Shown here one piece after another: positions 1 through 10,138 of a DNA stretch of 59,799 nucleotides. The stretch comes from Deltaproteobacteria bacterium (GTDB lineage Bacteria > Desulfobacterota > Desulfarculia > JACQYL01), in NCBI GenBank assembly GCA_016208165.1, contig JACQYL010000087.1, forward strand, positions 1 through 59,799, written 5' to 3'. Each line of letters starts with the position of its first letter. Position 1 is the stretch's first letter. Both the position numbers and the translations under genes were made by a program. The notes beneath the pieces were generated by a model. The model ran no database searches, was not told where the DNA came from, and saw only the letters and a list, made by a program, of their open reading frames with translations.

Positions 1-130
1 GTGAATGAATTGAAAAAGAATATCGATTTCAATCGATTGGAGAATGAAGGTATAGTAGCATGGACGTCCGCGTGGACGACCCATAGGTCGAGTCGGTCAT
101 CCGAGATGTTAGCAGCAATAAGGATCTCAA

Positions 131-739
131 ATGGAGCCAATAACTATGTTTATAGTGGCAATACACCAAGCGTTTCTAACGCTGCTGTCCATGAGAGAGC
201 GACAGAATGAGGTACCAGTTGCTAATGATGCTGCCTCCCTTGTTATAGACGCAGCTAGGGCTTTGGGTGTAGCGGCCAGTTTCTCTCTTCCTAAGAACAT
301 AGGAGATACGGTAGCTAACATCTCTTTAAATCCGCTAATTGATTTGGGCAAGGTGGCTTTGCAGGTCGCATCCGACATCGAAGAAAATGCACAGGCAAGA
401 GATCAATTCAATAGAACAATATTAAAAGAAATGGTGAATGATAAACGGATGCAAAACTATAACTGGATGTGTCCGCGGAGCAAACGGAATGTACAGATCA
501 GCATAGAACAGAATTCCTTGCGTGTTTCGTGTGAACACCTCCTTCTAAGACCACCTCTCGGCTGCAAAGTGACTTTGAAGAAACTTGCTTTTGCTCAACT
601 TGCTTTCCCACCTTTGATATTTTTGACACTGATGAAGGCCTTTGTTGATTTTGTGCGGGTAGGGTGGGGGGCGTCACCTTTCAAAACGTATGGCTATTGC
701 TGTTTGGCAGATAAGGTTGTTCGTGGCGTCCTTGTGTAG
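131..739 (+). CDS. Unknown protein, 202 aa
   Basis: I do not recognise this open frame and cannot assign a function. It starts at an ATG with an AGGA ribosome-binding site six bases upstream, which supports translation. The protein has a hydrophobic N-terminal stretch (about residues 4-20), an acidic central part and a second hydrophobic patch near residues 145-165. No catalytic motif is visible. The first 700 bases are clearly more AT-rich than the housekeeping genes further right, which fits foreign or accessory DNA. It could be a decayed gene or a chance frame. Confidence 0.35.
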   Translation: MEPITMFIVAIHQAFLTLLSMRERQNEVPVANDAASLVIDAARALGVAASFSLPKNIGDTVANISLNPLIDLGKVALQVASDIEENAQARDQFNRTILKEMVNDKRMQNYNWMCPRSKRNVQISIEQNSLRVSCEHLLLRPPLGCKVTLKKLAFAQLAFPPLIFLTLMKAFVDFVRVGWGASPFKTYGYCCLADKVVRGVLV

Positions 740-1030
740 CGATTGTCATTTAGAAAAAGCGACGAGGTCAAGAAACGTTTTAGTCTGACGTAATACCGTA
801 CCCTCACCATGTAGGCGGATCACCTATCAAAAAAACCGTAGGGCTGGCGGAAAACATCCTTGTTGGAGTAAATCGTTTTTTCTCTGTCGATGTTAGCGCT
901 TGGACCGACGTTGGGTTCTATTCCCCCCGACATATTGTGCCCCTCTATCCTGCTCTAAAACGCAATATTACTGCTGATAAGCGTGTCCGACACCCGTTTC
1001 GCTCTTGCGGTTCGGCAAATATGAAAAAAG

Positions 1031-1060
1031 GGGGCCGGGGGTGATTTTGCGCGTTTCCCC
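1031..1060 (+). repeat. REP-like repeat, left copy of pair 1
   Basis: This copy has G-rich outer bases followed by GTGATTTTGCGCGTTTC. The same unit occurs inverted at 1311-1338, and again as a pair at 3747-3774 and 4082-4108. In both pairs the G-rich end faces outward and the GCGCGTTTC end inward, like terminal inverted repeats. The second pair encloses a fragment of a RAYT transposase, the enzyme family known to be linked to REP sequences, which is why I call this REP-like. Confidence 0.65.
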
Positions 1061-1310
1061 GTCTCCTCATCTATCAATTTGCTGAAAAAGGCCTGGCCCA
1101 AAGTCGGAAGGCGGAATTGACTTGAGGCGCTTTGTAAAGAAGCGTCGGCGGGTGGGGCGTTTTGAAATCCATGCGCAGAACGCAGATCCCTTCGAAAGGC
1201 GATGGACGAACAGAGGTGACAGCGATTTTGTGGAAGAGCTGTTGGACCATGTTCCGACCGGATGGATCGCCGATACCGTCTCCGAGAAAACTGGATTGTC
1301 CGTTGAAGAT

Positions 1311-1338
1311 AGAAACGCGCAAAATCAACCCCGTCCCC
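1311..1338 (-). repeat. REP-like repeat, right copy of pair 1
   Basis: Read on the minus strand it is GGGGACGGGGTTGATTTT followed by GCGCGTTTCT. It matches the copy at 3747-3774 closely, and the similarity continues a further 15 or so bases inward (a CTTCA.CGGACAAT stretch). Together with 1031-1060 it bounds a 308-bp segment in which I see no transposase gene. Confidence 0.7.
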
Positions 1339-1658
1339 CGCTTTACGCTTGTCGGCGTTGTAGAAGCGCAAGGGGGCGACGGTGCGCCACCCTTTGTGCA
1401 AGGAGAAGTCGCCGTCTATGCTGCTCTGGACCAGTTGGCGGGGTTTGTCATCGGCAAATTTCTACCAAATGCAGGAATCAGCATGGTGAGTCTCTGATTA
1501 TGGAGAGGAACAAGTCGGCAGGGCCATGCGTGTGACCCTGCAAGTGAGTAGCTCTACCTGTTGGAGCTACTGGGGCTTCTATATAGTTACATTGTTTTGT
1601 TACTGAATTATAACTCGGATTGCCTGCATGGAGAGGCAATCGGAGTTATATCTTCAAA

Positions 1659-2219
1659 TTATTGCTCTGGCAACGGCGTCACAACCATAGGAACTCTCGT
1701 TTCAACAGCGCCTCCAGTTATTGACCCGTCAGGAATGGCTGTGTTCAACTCTCCCACAGGTACAACGGAATTGAAATAAGCAAATTCATAGTAGATGAAG
1801 ACTGTATTGCAGTCATCCGGATCTTCCGGATTGAACAATGCTACTCCGCTGACCCTAACTGTGTATAATGGGCTCCCATCCGTACCAATGGCATAAGCGT
1901 ACCAAGTATAGTTGGATGTGCCATCGCTATTTAGTTGCCAGACGCCGTGCCCTGGAGTCAGACTAACATCAGGTCCAATTAAATTAGGGGAGATCCAAAT
2001 CCAGTTCATCAACATTTCTCCCTTTGTAGGGTCCAAACTGTCTGATGTATGGATCGCCAACCAAATCATATCACCTGATTCTTCACCATGCCAGGTTCCG
2101 GTCAGACCACCACATACAGGCGGTGGAGTGGGTCGCTTCGCCAACGCCGTACCACAGATTAACGAGACCATCATGATTACTGCTGACAACAAAATGGTCA
2201 AATTTCGCGTTTTCTTCAT
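1659..2219 (-). CDS. Secreted protein of unknown function, 186 aa
   Basis: This is a likely exported protein. The first 27 residues form a classic Sec signal peptide: MKK, a hydrophobic core, then a cleavage site after GTALA. The mature part starts with a Pro-rich segment and GGLTGTWHGEESGDMIWLAI, suggesting a small beta-rich domain of a kind seen in lipocalin-like stress proteins, but the family is not recognised. An AAGGAG site lies upstream of the ATG. It stands alone with gene-poor flanks. A second secreted protein of similar style lies at 6218-6661. The function is unknown; the gene itself looks real. Confidence 0.8.
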   Translation of the reverse strand: MKKTRNLTILLSAVIMMVSLICGTALAKRPTPPPVCGGLTGTWHGEESGDMIWLAIHTSDSLDPTKGEMLMNWIWISPNLIGPDVSLTPGHGVWQLNSDGTSNYTWYAYAIGTDGSPLYTVRVSGVALFNPEDPDDCNTVFIYYEFAYFNSVVPVGELNTAIPDGSITGGAVETRVPMVVTPLPEQ

Positions 2220-4042
<1,823 letters not shown>

Positions 4043-4081
4043 TCATGGGTTGAGGTTTCTATTTCATCGATGATGAAACAA

Positions 4082-4108
4082 AGAAACGCGCAAACTCAAC
4101 ACCGTCCC
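4082..4108 (-). repeat. REP-like repeat, right copy of pair 2
   Basis: Read on the minus strand it is GGGACGGTGTTGAGTTT followed by GCGCGTTTCT, the inverted partner of 3747-3774 with a few differences. The G-rich end faces outward, as in pair 1. Confidence 0.7.
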
Positions 4109-5371
4109 TCTTTTCCTCACGTCCCTCTTTTCCTCAACCTTCCGCTCCGGTCCAACTACCGTATTTCTTTGGATCTCGAGCGAAATAGGAGCGTACCCGG
4201 CTGTTGGCCGCCATCTCCAACGCTGGTGATAAAGATGCCTTTACAGAAGTCAGGGGCCGACAGGGCCTCCTTGTTCAGGGAACAACAGCATGAATAACGG
4301 GTCGTTCTGTAGGGGCGGTTCGTCACGGATCCTGAGCTCCGTCGAAGGACGAACCGCCCCTACGGCCTTATCCGGGGACATCTTACCTATTACGGCTATG
4401 CGTTGACTTTTCCCTTGATGGCAGCTCGAAAGTAAGCATGGTGTCCCTCAATCTACCGTGGCATTTGAATGTAAACTTGAGTGAATCATACGTACGACAC
4501 TTGCGGGATGTTCTACACCTCTGCAATACAAATCACTTGCAGCTCGCGTGCCAAATGCAATAACAGATTCATTTTACGACGATTCTTCGATTTTGAGTCG
4601 AGGTCAATATCTGGATGTTGCGCAGAAATTGAGCAATCATGGGCACCCATTGCTCAATAATTGAGCAGTGCGCCCTGACCTAGGCGTCGCTGCGCTTCCC
4701 GCTTCCCCAGGCTACGCCGGGATAAAATGTCGAAGCCCCTGACCTCTCCTCCATCGGCCGGCTCAGGATGAACGACGCAGGGAGAGGGAGTATATGTCCG
4801 GATGTTTGGAAACGATATGGAATTCGGGTCTGGCACAAGCTGTGGCGCAGCTCCGGACCGTCCGAAAACCTCAACATACTTGCCACTATACGTAACAAGG
4901 AAGGCATTTGACCCACCAGGTCAGGTATCGGGATGCGCTCATGGCATCGGAGTTTTTTGCAGCACCGCTGCCGGGCGGTGCTTAATTGGCAGGATTGAGG
5001 GTGCATGACCTGAAAAATGGGTGCAGAGTTCCGAGAGGAGAGGTATTTCTGAAATACACGGGAAAAAGACGCCAAACCGGTTTGGAGAATGCATCAGCCG
5101 TGTCTTCTGCGGTTTGACACCCTTTTTCTGCTTTCGAGCCATGGGAAGGACTTCAAAAACAGGGGAAAAGGCGTGCGGAACCCCTTTTGCCAGGATGTTG
5201 CCGGATAATCCGGGTTCAGAAAATTTGCCGGGAATTCGCCCAGTGGTAGGGAGGCCCAGGCCCTTCGGCTCGGCTTAGAGCCCAGTCAGGAGGCGAAAAG
5301 TGGAGCGGGGCGGCTTGGAACACTGAAATTGCGGCGTTTGCCGCATATAACTCGAGGTAAGGAGGAGAAAA
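4109..5371. other. Gene-free stretch of about 1.26 kb
   Basis: I see no gene here. It contains the GTAGGGGC inverted repeat at 4309-4363 and a smaller hairpin (TTGAGCAAT paired with ATTGCTCAA, about 4630-4660) with a third copy of the arm directly after it. The frames present are short, overlap on both strands and lack ribosome-binding sites. Confidence 0.55.
4309..4363. repeat. GTAGGGGC inverted repeat with nested stem
   Basis: GTAGGGGCGGTTCGTC (4309-4324) pairs with GACGAACCGCCCCTAC (4348-4363). The loop itself folds (ACGGA against TCCGT) around GATCCTGAGC. The same outer arms recur at 16104-16131, 23658-23685 and 49044-49071, and degenerate at 10224-10246. This is a dispersed intergenic palindrome family. 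Confidence 0.8.
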
Positions 5372-5899
5372 ATGGGTGGAAAGGTAATGATCATTCTGGC
5401 CGCAGCGATCATGGTCTTTTGCATCACCGGCCCGGGCACGGCCGGCGCAGCCGACAAGATGGTTCATAACGATGCGTACAGCCGATCCATCGTTATCAGC
5501 GCTCCCGAGAACGCCGTTTGGGAGGTGTTGAAGGACCCGGCCGGTCTCCCTGGTTGGGTCCCAGGCATCAAGGCGACGGTCATAACTTCCGAAACGAAGC
5601 AGGGCGTTGGTACGGTCCGCGAAATCACGCTGGATGACGGCCTCCTGATCGAGGAACATTTCGTCGCCTGGAAAGAGGGGCGTCATGTATCCTACATCAT
5701 GGTCAAAGGCTTTCCCTTACGAGGATACTTCGCGACCATGGCCATGGAGCCGTTGTCGGACGGTGCGGTTCTTTTTACCTGGTCGGTGTATTACACCACC
5801 CAGGAAATGACCGACGATGAATTCAAGACGTTCAGCAACAACTTGAGAACCTTTTTCGAAGGCACCCTCCAAAACCTGAAAAAGATATTAGAGAAATAA
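5372..5899 (+). CDS. Exported SRPBCC (START/polyketide cyclase-like) protein
   Basis: The 175-aa product has a signal peptide (residues 1-27, cleaved after AGA) and then an SRPBCC fold. The characteristic start is a YSRSIVISAPENAVWEVLKD strand-helix segment, followed by PGWVPGIKATVI and a C-terminal helix (DDEFKTFSNNLRTFFEGTL). Such proteins bind hydrophobic ligands in a helix-grip pocket; the ligand here is unknown. The ribosome-binding site is GGAGGAG, ten bases before the ATG. A signal peptide is unusual for this mostly cytoplasmic superfamily and places the protein in the periplasm. It stands alone with a terminator-like hairpin downstream. Confidence 0.8.
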   Translation: MGGKVMIILAAAIMVFCITGPGTAGAADKMVHNDAYSRSIVISAPENAVWEVLKDPAGLPGWVPGIKATVITSETKQGVGTVREITLDDGLLIEEHFVAWKEGRHVSYIMVKGFPLRGYFATMAMEPLSDGAVLFTWSVYYTTQEMTDDEFKTFSNNLRTFFEGTLQNLKKILEK

Positions 5900-5943
5900 C
5901 GCAAAACAGTGTAACCGTTCACCAAGCAGTCAATAAAAGGACA

Positions 5944-5978
5944 AAGGCCATCCCGTTGATCTTTTGGGGGATGGCCTT
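5944..5978 (+). terminator. Terminator-like hairpin after the SRPBCC gene
   Basis: AAGGCCATCCC pairs perfectly with GGGATGGCCTT (11 bp, loop of 13) 45 bases after the stop codon. There is no clear T tract, so it may be an mRNA end or processing hairpin rather than a strict intrinsic terminator. Confidence 0.5.
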
Positions 5979-6090
5979 GATCCATATGTCCCTGAGCCCT
6001 CGTTTTTGGCCCTAATTCGAGTGCTAACGACCCGCTGAAGGACCAACGGCATGCTCCTCGACGGGCTTTTGATATCCATCATCGATGCCT

Positions 6091-6209
6091 TCGTAAAAAG
6101 TCCCCACGTCGTCATGCCGGACTTGATCCGGCGTCCAGAACTATTTGAAATTGCTGGATTCCGGCTTTCTCCGGAATGACGGGAAATGGCCGCTTTCGGC
6201 TTTTTACGA
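6091..6209. repeat. MITE-like palindromic element, 119 bp
   Basis: The element is bounded by TCGTAAAAAG (6091-6100) and CTTTTTACGA (6200-6209), a perfect terminal inverted repeat. Inside, GTCATGCCGG...CCGG..TCCAG is mirrored by CTGGATTCCGG...CCGGAATGAC, so the element can fold almost end to end. It has no coding capacity. Sequences of this type are common as dispersed intergenic repeats in deltaproteobacterial genomes (from memory). Confidence 0.7.
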
Positions 6210-6217
6210 GTTTATCG

Positions 6218-6661
6218 TCATTGACAAGTTGTACTTGTGAGCCCCCCTTCAGAAAGTTCAACAGCATCGGCATATACGCCGATAGATTCAAATGTACCGC
6301 TTAAGTCGGGATTTAGTGTGGCTTTAATCATATCGATCCCGATGACGCCATTTCTTATGCCGGCAAGCGACAATGTAATATAAATCTTTCCTGCCAACAA
6401 CTCGGCATTCCCATACGCCGGAAATTGCATAAATGTGGGGTTTGTTACGGTAATTACACCACTACACGTGTAGTGATCACCACCCATATGAGATATACCA
6501 AGCTTAATCACCCCCGAAATGTCCAAGGCAAGATGTGAAAAAGCCCAACAAAAATCACCAATATACTCACCCGCAAGAGCCGGAATTGGAGTGAAAACAC
6601 AGAGTAACGAAATGACACAAAAACTCACCGGTATGATCGATATCCACTTAAACTTATTCAT
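6218..6661 (-). CDS. Secreted protein of unknown function, 147 aa
   Basis: The N-terminal 30 residues form a signal peptide ending PIPALA, followed by EYIGDFCWAF. The mature part is about 117 residues, has three Cys (one near the start, one near TCSGVITVTN, one at the C-terminus) and beta-strand-like, Gly-rich sequence, compatible with a disulfide-stabilised periplasmic or surface domain. A GGAGA site precedes the ATG. Its start overlaps the end of a broken gene on the same strand (6654-6892). The family is not recognised. Confidence 0.75.
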   Translation of the reverse strand: MNKFKWISIIPVSFCVISLLCVFTPIPALAGEYIGDFCWAFSHLALDISGVIKLGISHMGGDHYTCSGVITVTNPTFMQFPAYGNAELLAGKIYITLSLAGIRNGVIGIDMIKATLNPDLSGTFESIGVYADAVELSEGGLTSTTCQ

Positions 6662-6892
6662 ATATTCTCCGTTCCTGATTAAGTTGCAATTTCACGGACA
6701 GGTATGCGCGCAGCGTCTCGGAAAACTCGAGGAACTCGGGCCGAAGCGTCTCGTCGACAAACCTCTTCGATACACTCGGCATCACCGTCGTATAGGGCCG
6801 GCCCTTGTATCGGTAAGGCCTGATCCCGCACCGGCGAAGAGCGCCTCCATGAGGAGAAGCTTTTCTATGAGGCGGGCTTCATCCATCCGCAT
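6654..6892 (-). pseudogene. Broken small gene, N- and C-terminal parts in different frames
   Basis: One frame starts MRMDEARLIEKLLLMEALFA and stops early. The next frame continues with CGIRPYRYKGRPYTTVMPSV and SKRFVDETLRPEFLEFSETL and ends at 6654. From memory, these are the two ends of an unnamed family of roughly 130-residue proteobacterial proteins whose middle is missing here, which would make this a gene with an internal out-of-frame deletion. The function of the family is not known to me. The alternative is a chance frame, but the C-terminal half looks strongly protein-like. Confidence 0.5.
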
Positions 6893-6926
6893 CGCATGTC
6901 CTTGTTCACGACGACGCCCTCTCCCT

Positions 6927-7856
6927 TCAATCGGCCGGAAATTCGTTCTCGAAATACTCGATCCCCTCGATAACCGCTTCAGGGGGGAAGGAGCCGTCGA
7001 TCTCGAAGATCAGTACGGGGGCGCACTCGAACGCGGATTCGAGACGTTTGAAATCCACGTCGCCCCGGCCCGGGGGCAGATGGGCGTCCCATGCCTTGCA
7101 GTCGTGCACGTGGACGCCCTTGAGGGGTCCCGGAACGAACTCGAGCCAATCTTCGAGCGAGGCCAGGCCCAACCGTTCCTGGAAAGCCGCGTGCCCCACG
7201 TCCAGCCAGAACCCGATGGAAGCGCCTTCAAAGGCGCCCAAAATGCGGCTCAATTCGTCCTTGTCGGGCAGTTCGTGCGGGGAAAAACGATTCTCGAGGC
7301 AAATGGACACTCCCAGACGTTCGGCAGGCTTGAGAAGGGACTCGAGGCAAAACAGCAGCCGATCGACTCCTTCGGAAGCCTTTTCGCTTCGCCTTTCGAT
7401 CAGCCGCTCCAGATCTTCTTTGGCGGCCGGAGACAGGGTCTGTTCCCGTTTCAAGGCCTCGTGGAATGCGCGGGCCTCGTCTTTCAGCTCCTCGATATAG
7501 CCTCCATGGAGCACGACCCGGTCCACTTCGAGATCGTTGGCCGTTTCCAGGGTTTTTCGCGTGACGGCGACCGCCTCGCGACGCACGTCCGCGTCCCACG
7601 ACGCCATATTGAACAGGTCGCCGCTTGCCGAAGTTCGAGGCAGATCGTCGGGCAAGGGAAACGGAGCGTGGATGGACAGCACTTGAAAATGACCCTGAGT
7701 GAGGCTCCCCTTCATCTGCCGGTACATGCGGCCCCTAATCCGGTACTCGAGTTCCAGGCCGGAAAGCCCGATCCGGGCCATGCCCGATATCAGTTCATCG
7801 CCATCCTTCGCTTCCGCGGATTTCCAACAGGTGGATACGCCCCGTTTCGCAGCCAT
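6927..7856 (-). CDS. Xylose-isomerase-like TIM-barrel protein
   Basis: This 309-aa protein belongs to the AP endonuclease 2/sugar isomerase TIM-barrel superfamily. Strand-end motifs are in order: SIHAPFPL, VLHGGY, CLENRF, FWLDVGHA and VHVHDCKAWDAHLPPG, with FEIDGS near the end. The His, Glu and Asp residues in these motifs are the usual divalent metal ligands. I chose the ATG at 7856, preceded by GAGAGAG. A TTG start at 7922 would overlap the nifS stop and add 22 unconserved-looking residues. It is the last gene of the nifU-nifS unit. Substrate unknown: it could be an isomerase, epimerase or endonuclease IV relative. Confidence 0.8.
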   Translation of the reverse strand: MAAKRGVSTCWKSAEAKDGDELISGMARIGLSGLELEYRIRGRMYRQMKGSLTQGHFQVLSIHAPFPLPDDLPRTSASGDLFNMASWDADVRREAVAVTRKTLETANDLEVDRVVLHGGYIEELKDEARAFHEALKREQTLSPAAKEDLERLIERRSEKASEGVDRLLFCLESLLKPAERLGVSICLENRFSPHELPDKDELSRILGAFEGASIGFWLDVGHAAFQERLGLASLEDWLEFVPGPLKGVHVHDCKAWDAHLPPGRGDVDFKRLESAFECAPVLIFEIDGSFPPEAVIEGIEYFENEFPAD

Positions 7857-7918
7857 GCAGATCTCTCTCGATCGTTTATAGGGGAAAACTTTCTCGAACG
7901 CATTCCCCGAACCCCTTT

Positions 7919-9172
7919 TCAAAACCTTTCGACCCGGCGTCCCCCTTCGACCGGTTCGACAGGCTCACGGCTTTCAGCAAGCTCCGGGAGGCGCTCCGGG
8001 AGGCGCTCACTCACGGGGCGACAGAACGGGGAAATCGCTCTCAGTTTCCTTACGATATCCGGCAGTTGCGCCAGTACGAAGTCGATCTCTTCTTCCTCGT
8101 TATAGTAACTCAGCGAAAAGCGGATGGAGCCGTGGGCCGCCGTGAATGGGACGCCCATGGCGCGCAGCACGTGAGACGGCTCCAGCGAGCCCGACGTGCA
8201 GGCCGAGCCGGAAGACGCGCAGATACCCAGTTTGCTCAACATGAGTAATATCGACTCGCCTTCGATATATTCGAAACTCACGTTCAGGGTATTCGGAAGC
8301 CTCGGCTGGCCCTGCCCGTTGAGTAGCGTGTTGGGTATGGGGTCGAGAATACCCTTTTCGAGTTTGTCTCTGAGAGCCGACACTCGAGTATTCTCGTCGT
8401 CCAGGCGTCCCAGGGCCAGCTCCGACGCCCTGCCCAAGCCGATGATGTACGGTACGTTTTCCGTACCTCCCCGTCGACCCCGCTCCTGATGACCGCCGAT
8501 GATATAGGGCGCCAACCGGGTGCCTTTGCGCACGTACAGCACGCCGATGCCTTTGGGAGCGTGCAACTTGTGCCCGGAAATCGACAGCATATCGATATGG
8601 TTCTGCCTGGACATGTCCAAGGGAATCTTGCCCGCGGCCTGGACCGCGTCCGTGTGAAAAACACTGCCCTTTTCTTTTACGATGCCGGCGATCTCTTCGA
8701 TCGGAAACACGACGCCGGTTTCGTTGTTGGCCCACATCACGCTGACCACAGCCGTATCCGGCGTAATGGCCGTATCGAGCTGCTTCAGATCCAGCCCGCC
8801 GGAACGATCCACGGGGACCTGGGTGACTCGATATCCCCGTTTGGTGAGCACCTGGGCCACATGATTGACCGCGGGATGCTCCACTCTCGTTGTGACCATG
8901 TGCCGCTTTTCAGGATAGGATTCCAGGGTTCCGAATATGGCGGTGATATCGCTTTCGGTGCCGCACGATGTGAAAACGATTTCGCCGGGCTCGGCCCCGA
9001 TCAGCGAGGCGACCTTTTCGCGGGCCAGTCTGACGCTCTTTTCTACCTGTCCGCCAAAATAGTGCATGCTCGAGGGGTTTCCATACAGGTCGGAGAAATA
9101 GGGGAGCATGGCTTCGACCACTTCGGGCGCGGTGCGGGTGGTGGCGTTGTTGTCCAGATAGATCGTTTTCAT
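7919..9172 (-). CDS. nifS: Cysteine desulfurase NifS-type
   Basis: This PLP enzyme removes sulfur from L-cysteine and passes it as persulfide to the NifU scaffold. Visible motifs are YLDNNATT at the N-terminus, VEHPAV with H100, HTDAVQ with D175, SISGHKLHAPKG with the PLP lysine K202, and SSGSACTSG with the catalytic C325. The length is 417 aa. The core ends near residue 385 and is followed by a low-complexity acidic tail containing a short tandem repeat (SERLPERLPEL, from GGGAGGCGCTCC-type DNA repeats). It overlaps nifU by one base (TAATG), with GAGGAGG in the nifU tail as ribosome-binding site. Confidence 0.95.
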   Translation of the reverse strand: MKTIYLDNNATTRTAPEVVEAMLPYFSDLYGNPSSMHYFGGQVEKSVRLAREKVASLIGAEPGEIVFTSCGTESDITAIFGTLESYPEKRHMVTTRVEHPAVNHVAQVLTKRGYRVTQVPVDRSGGLDLKQLDTAITPDTAVVSVMWANNETGVVFPIEEIAGIVKEKGSVFHTDAVQAAGKIPLDMSRQNHIDMLSISGHKLHAPKGIGVLYVRKGTRLAPYIIGGHQERGRRGGTENVPYIIGLGRASELALGRLDDENTRVSALRDKLEKGILDPIPNTLLNGQGQPRLPNTLNVSFEYIEGESILLMLSKLGICASSGSACTSGSLEPSHVLRAMGVPFTAAHGSIRFSLSYYNEEEEIDFVLAQLPDIVRKLRAISPFCRPVSERLPERLPELAESREPVEPVEGGRRVERF

Positions 9173-10023
9173 TACTTGACCTCCTCTACCACGAGTTCGT
9201 CCGTCACGAATTCCCGCAATTTCGTTTCCACGTACCCTTTCAGGGTCACTTCAGCGGCCGAGCACGCCGAACACGCGCCTCTGAGGGCCACCAGAACCCG
9301 GTTCCCTTCTATGTCGATCAGCTCGATGTCGCCGCCGTCCGCCTGCAGCGCGGGTTTGATTTCCCTGTCGAGAGTCTCTTGAATCAACTTGATCTTCTGC
9401 AGGTTGGTCAATTTTTTCCGGGGAGCCTCTTCCTTCTTCTTTTCAACGGGCTTGCCTTTCTCTTCCGCCAAAATGCGATTCAGGATGTCCTGGATCTTGT
9501 CGTGGCAGCCTTCGCAACCCCCGCCCGCTTTGGTGTAATTCGTCACTTCCTCTCGAGTGGTGAGGTGGTTTTCCCGGATCACCCGTTCGATCTCTCGATC
9601 GGTGATGCCGAAGCATTCACAGACGATCTCGCCCTCTTGTTCCTTCTTGATTTCCTCGCCCCGATAATTGGCGATCGCCGCTTCCAGAGCCTCCATGCCC
9701 ATAACCGAACAGTGCATTTTCTCCTTGGGCAAGCCGCCCAGGTAGTTGGCAATGTCGCGATTGGTCACTTTCGAGGCCTCCTCGAGGGTCATTCCCTTGA
9801 TGATTTCCGTCAGCGCGGATGAAGAAGCTATGGCGCTGGCGCATCCAAACGTCTGGAACCTGGCGTCCGCAATACGACCGTCCGGTCCCAGCTTGAACGT
9901 CAGCTTGAGCGCGTCGCCGCACGCCAGCGATCCGACCTCGCCTACACCGTCCGCGTCTTCCACAACGCCGACGTTCACCGGCTCCTCGAAATAGTGTTTC
10001 ACTTTATCGGTGTATTCCCACAT
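9172..10023 (-). CDS. nifU: Fe-S cluster scaffold NifU, three-domain
   Basis: This 283-aa scaffold assembles Fe-S clusters from NifS-derived sulfur. Its domains in order are an IscU-like part with C35, C61 and C105; a BFD-type [2Fe-2S] ferredoxin-like centre with C135, C137, C170 and C173; and a C-terminal Nfu domain with C251 and C254 (GACSACSAAEV). This is the complete classical NifU layout. I chose the ATG at 10023 because GGGAG lies just upstream and MWEYTDKVKHYFEEPVN matches family starts; a longer frame begins at 10104. There are no nitrogenase genes nearby, so it probably serves as the general Fe-S machinery, as in many anaerobes. Confidence 0.95.
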   Translation of the reverse strand: MWEYTDKVKHYFEEPVNVGVVEDADGVGEVGSLACGDALKLTFKLGPDGRIADARFQTFGCASAIASSSALTEIIKGMTLEEASKVTNRDIANYLGGLPKEKMHCSVMGMEALEAAIANYRGEEIKKEQEGEIVCECFGITDREIERVIRENHLTTREEVTNYTKAGGGCEGCHDKIQDILNRILAEEKGKPVEKKKEEAPRKKLTNLQKIKLIQETLDREIKPALQADGGDIELIDIEGNRVLVALRGACSACSAAEVTLKGYVETKLREFVTDELVVEEVK

Positions 10024-10110
10024 AGTTAGCTCCCTTCCCCGCGAATAATAGAGTTCTGACGAGGAAATCCGGGCTTCCCTCCAGGAAACCGCCATTCCCC
10101 TCATTTTATT

Positions 10111-10138
10111 ATTATAATCACAAAATCAGGATACCCAA
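10111..10138 (-). promoter_or_regulatory. Probable promoter of the nifU operon
   Basis: On the minus strand there is a perfect -10 TATAAT (10116-10111), with TTGGGT (10138-10133) 16 bases upstream as a weak -35. It lies 88 bases before the chosen nifU start. No Rrf2/IscR-type palindrome was recognised. Confidence 0.5.

Larger units (their letters stand above)
740..1658. other. Gene-poor stretch holding a REP-like pair
   Basis: No convincing gene is visible. The stretch contains an inverted pair of REP-like sequences (1031-1060 and 1311-1338). Several overlapping frames exist on both strands. A minus-strand frame just upstream of the right REP copy (about 1340-1450) looks mildly protein-like and runs into the REP sequence, so it may be the interrupted tail of a lost gene, but I cannot identify it. 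Confidence 0.5.

Noticed and set aside
6519-8105. 528-codon plus-strand frame
   Set aside because: It lies opposite the TIM-barrel and nifS genes, whose motifs are unambiguous; a long shadow of GC-rich coding DNA.
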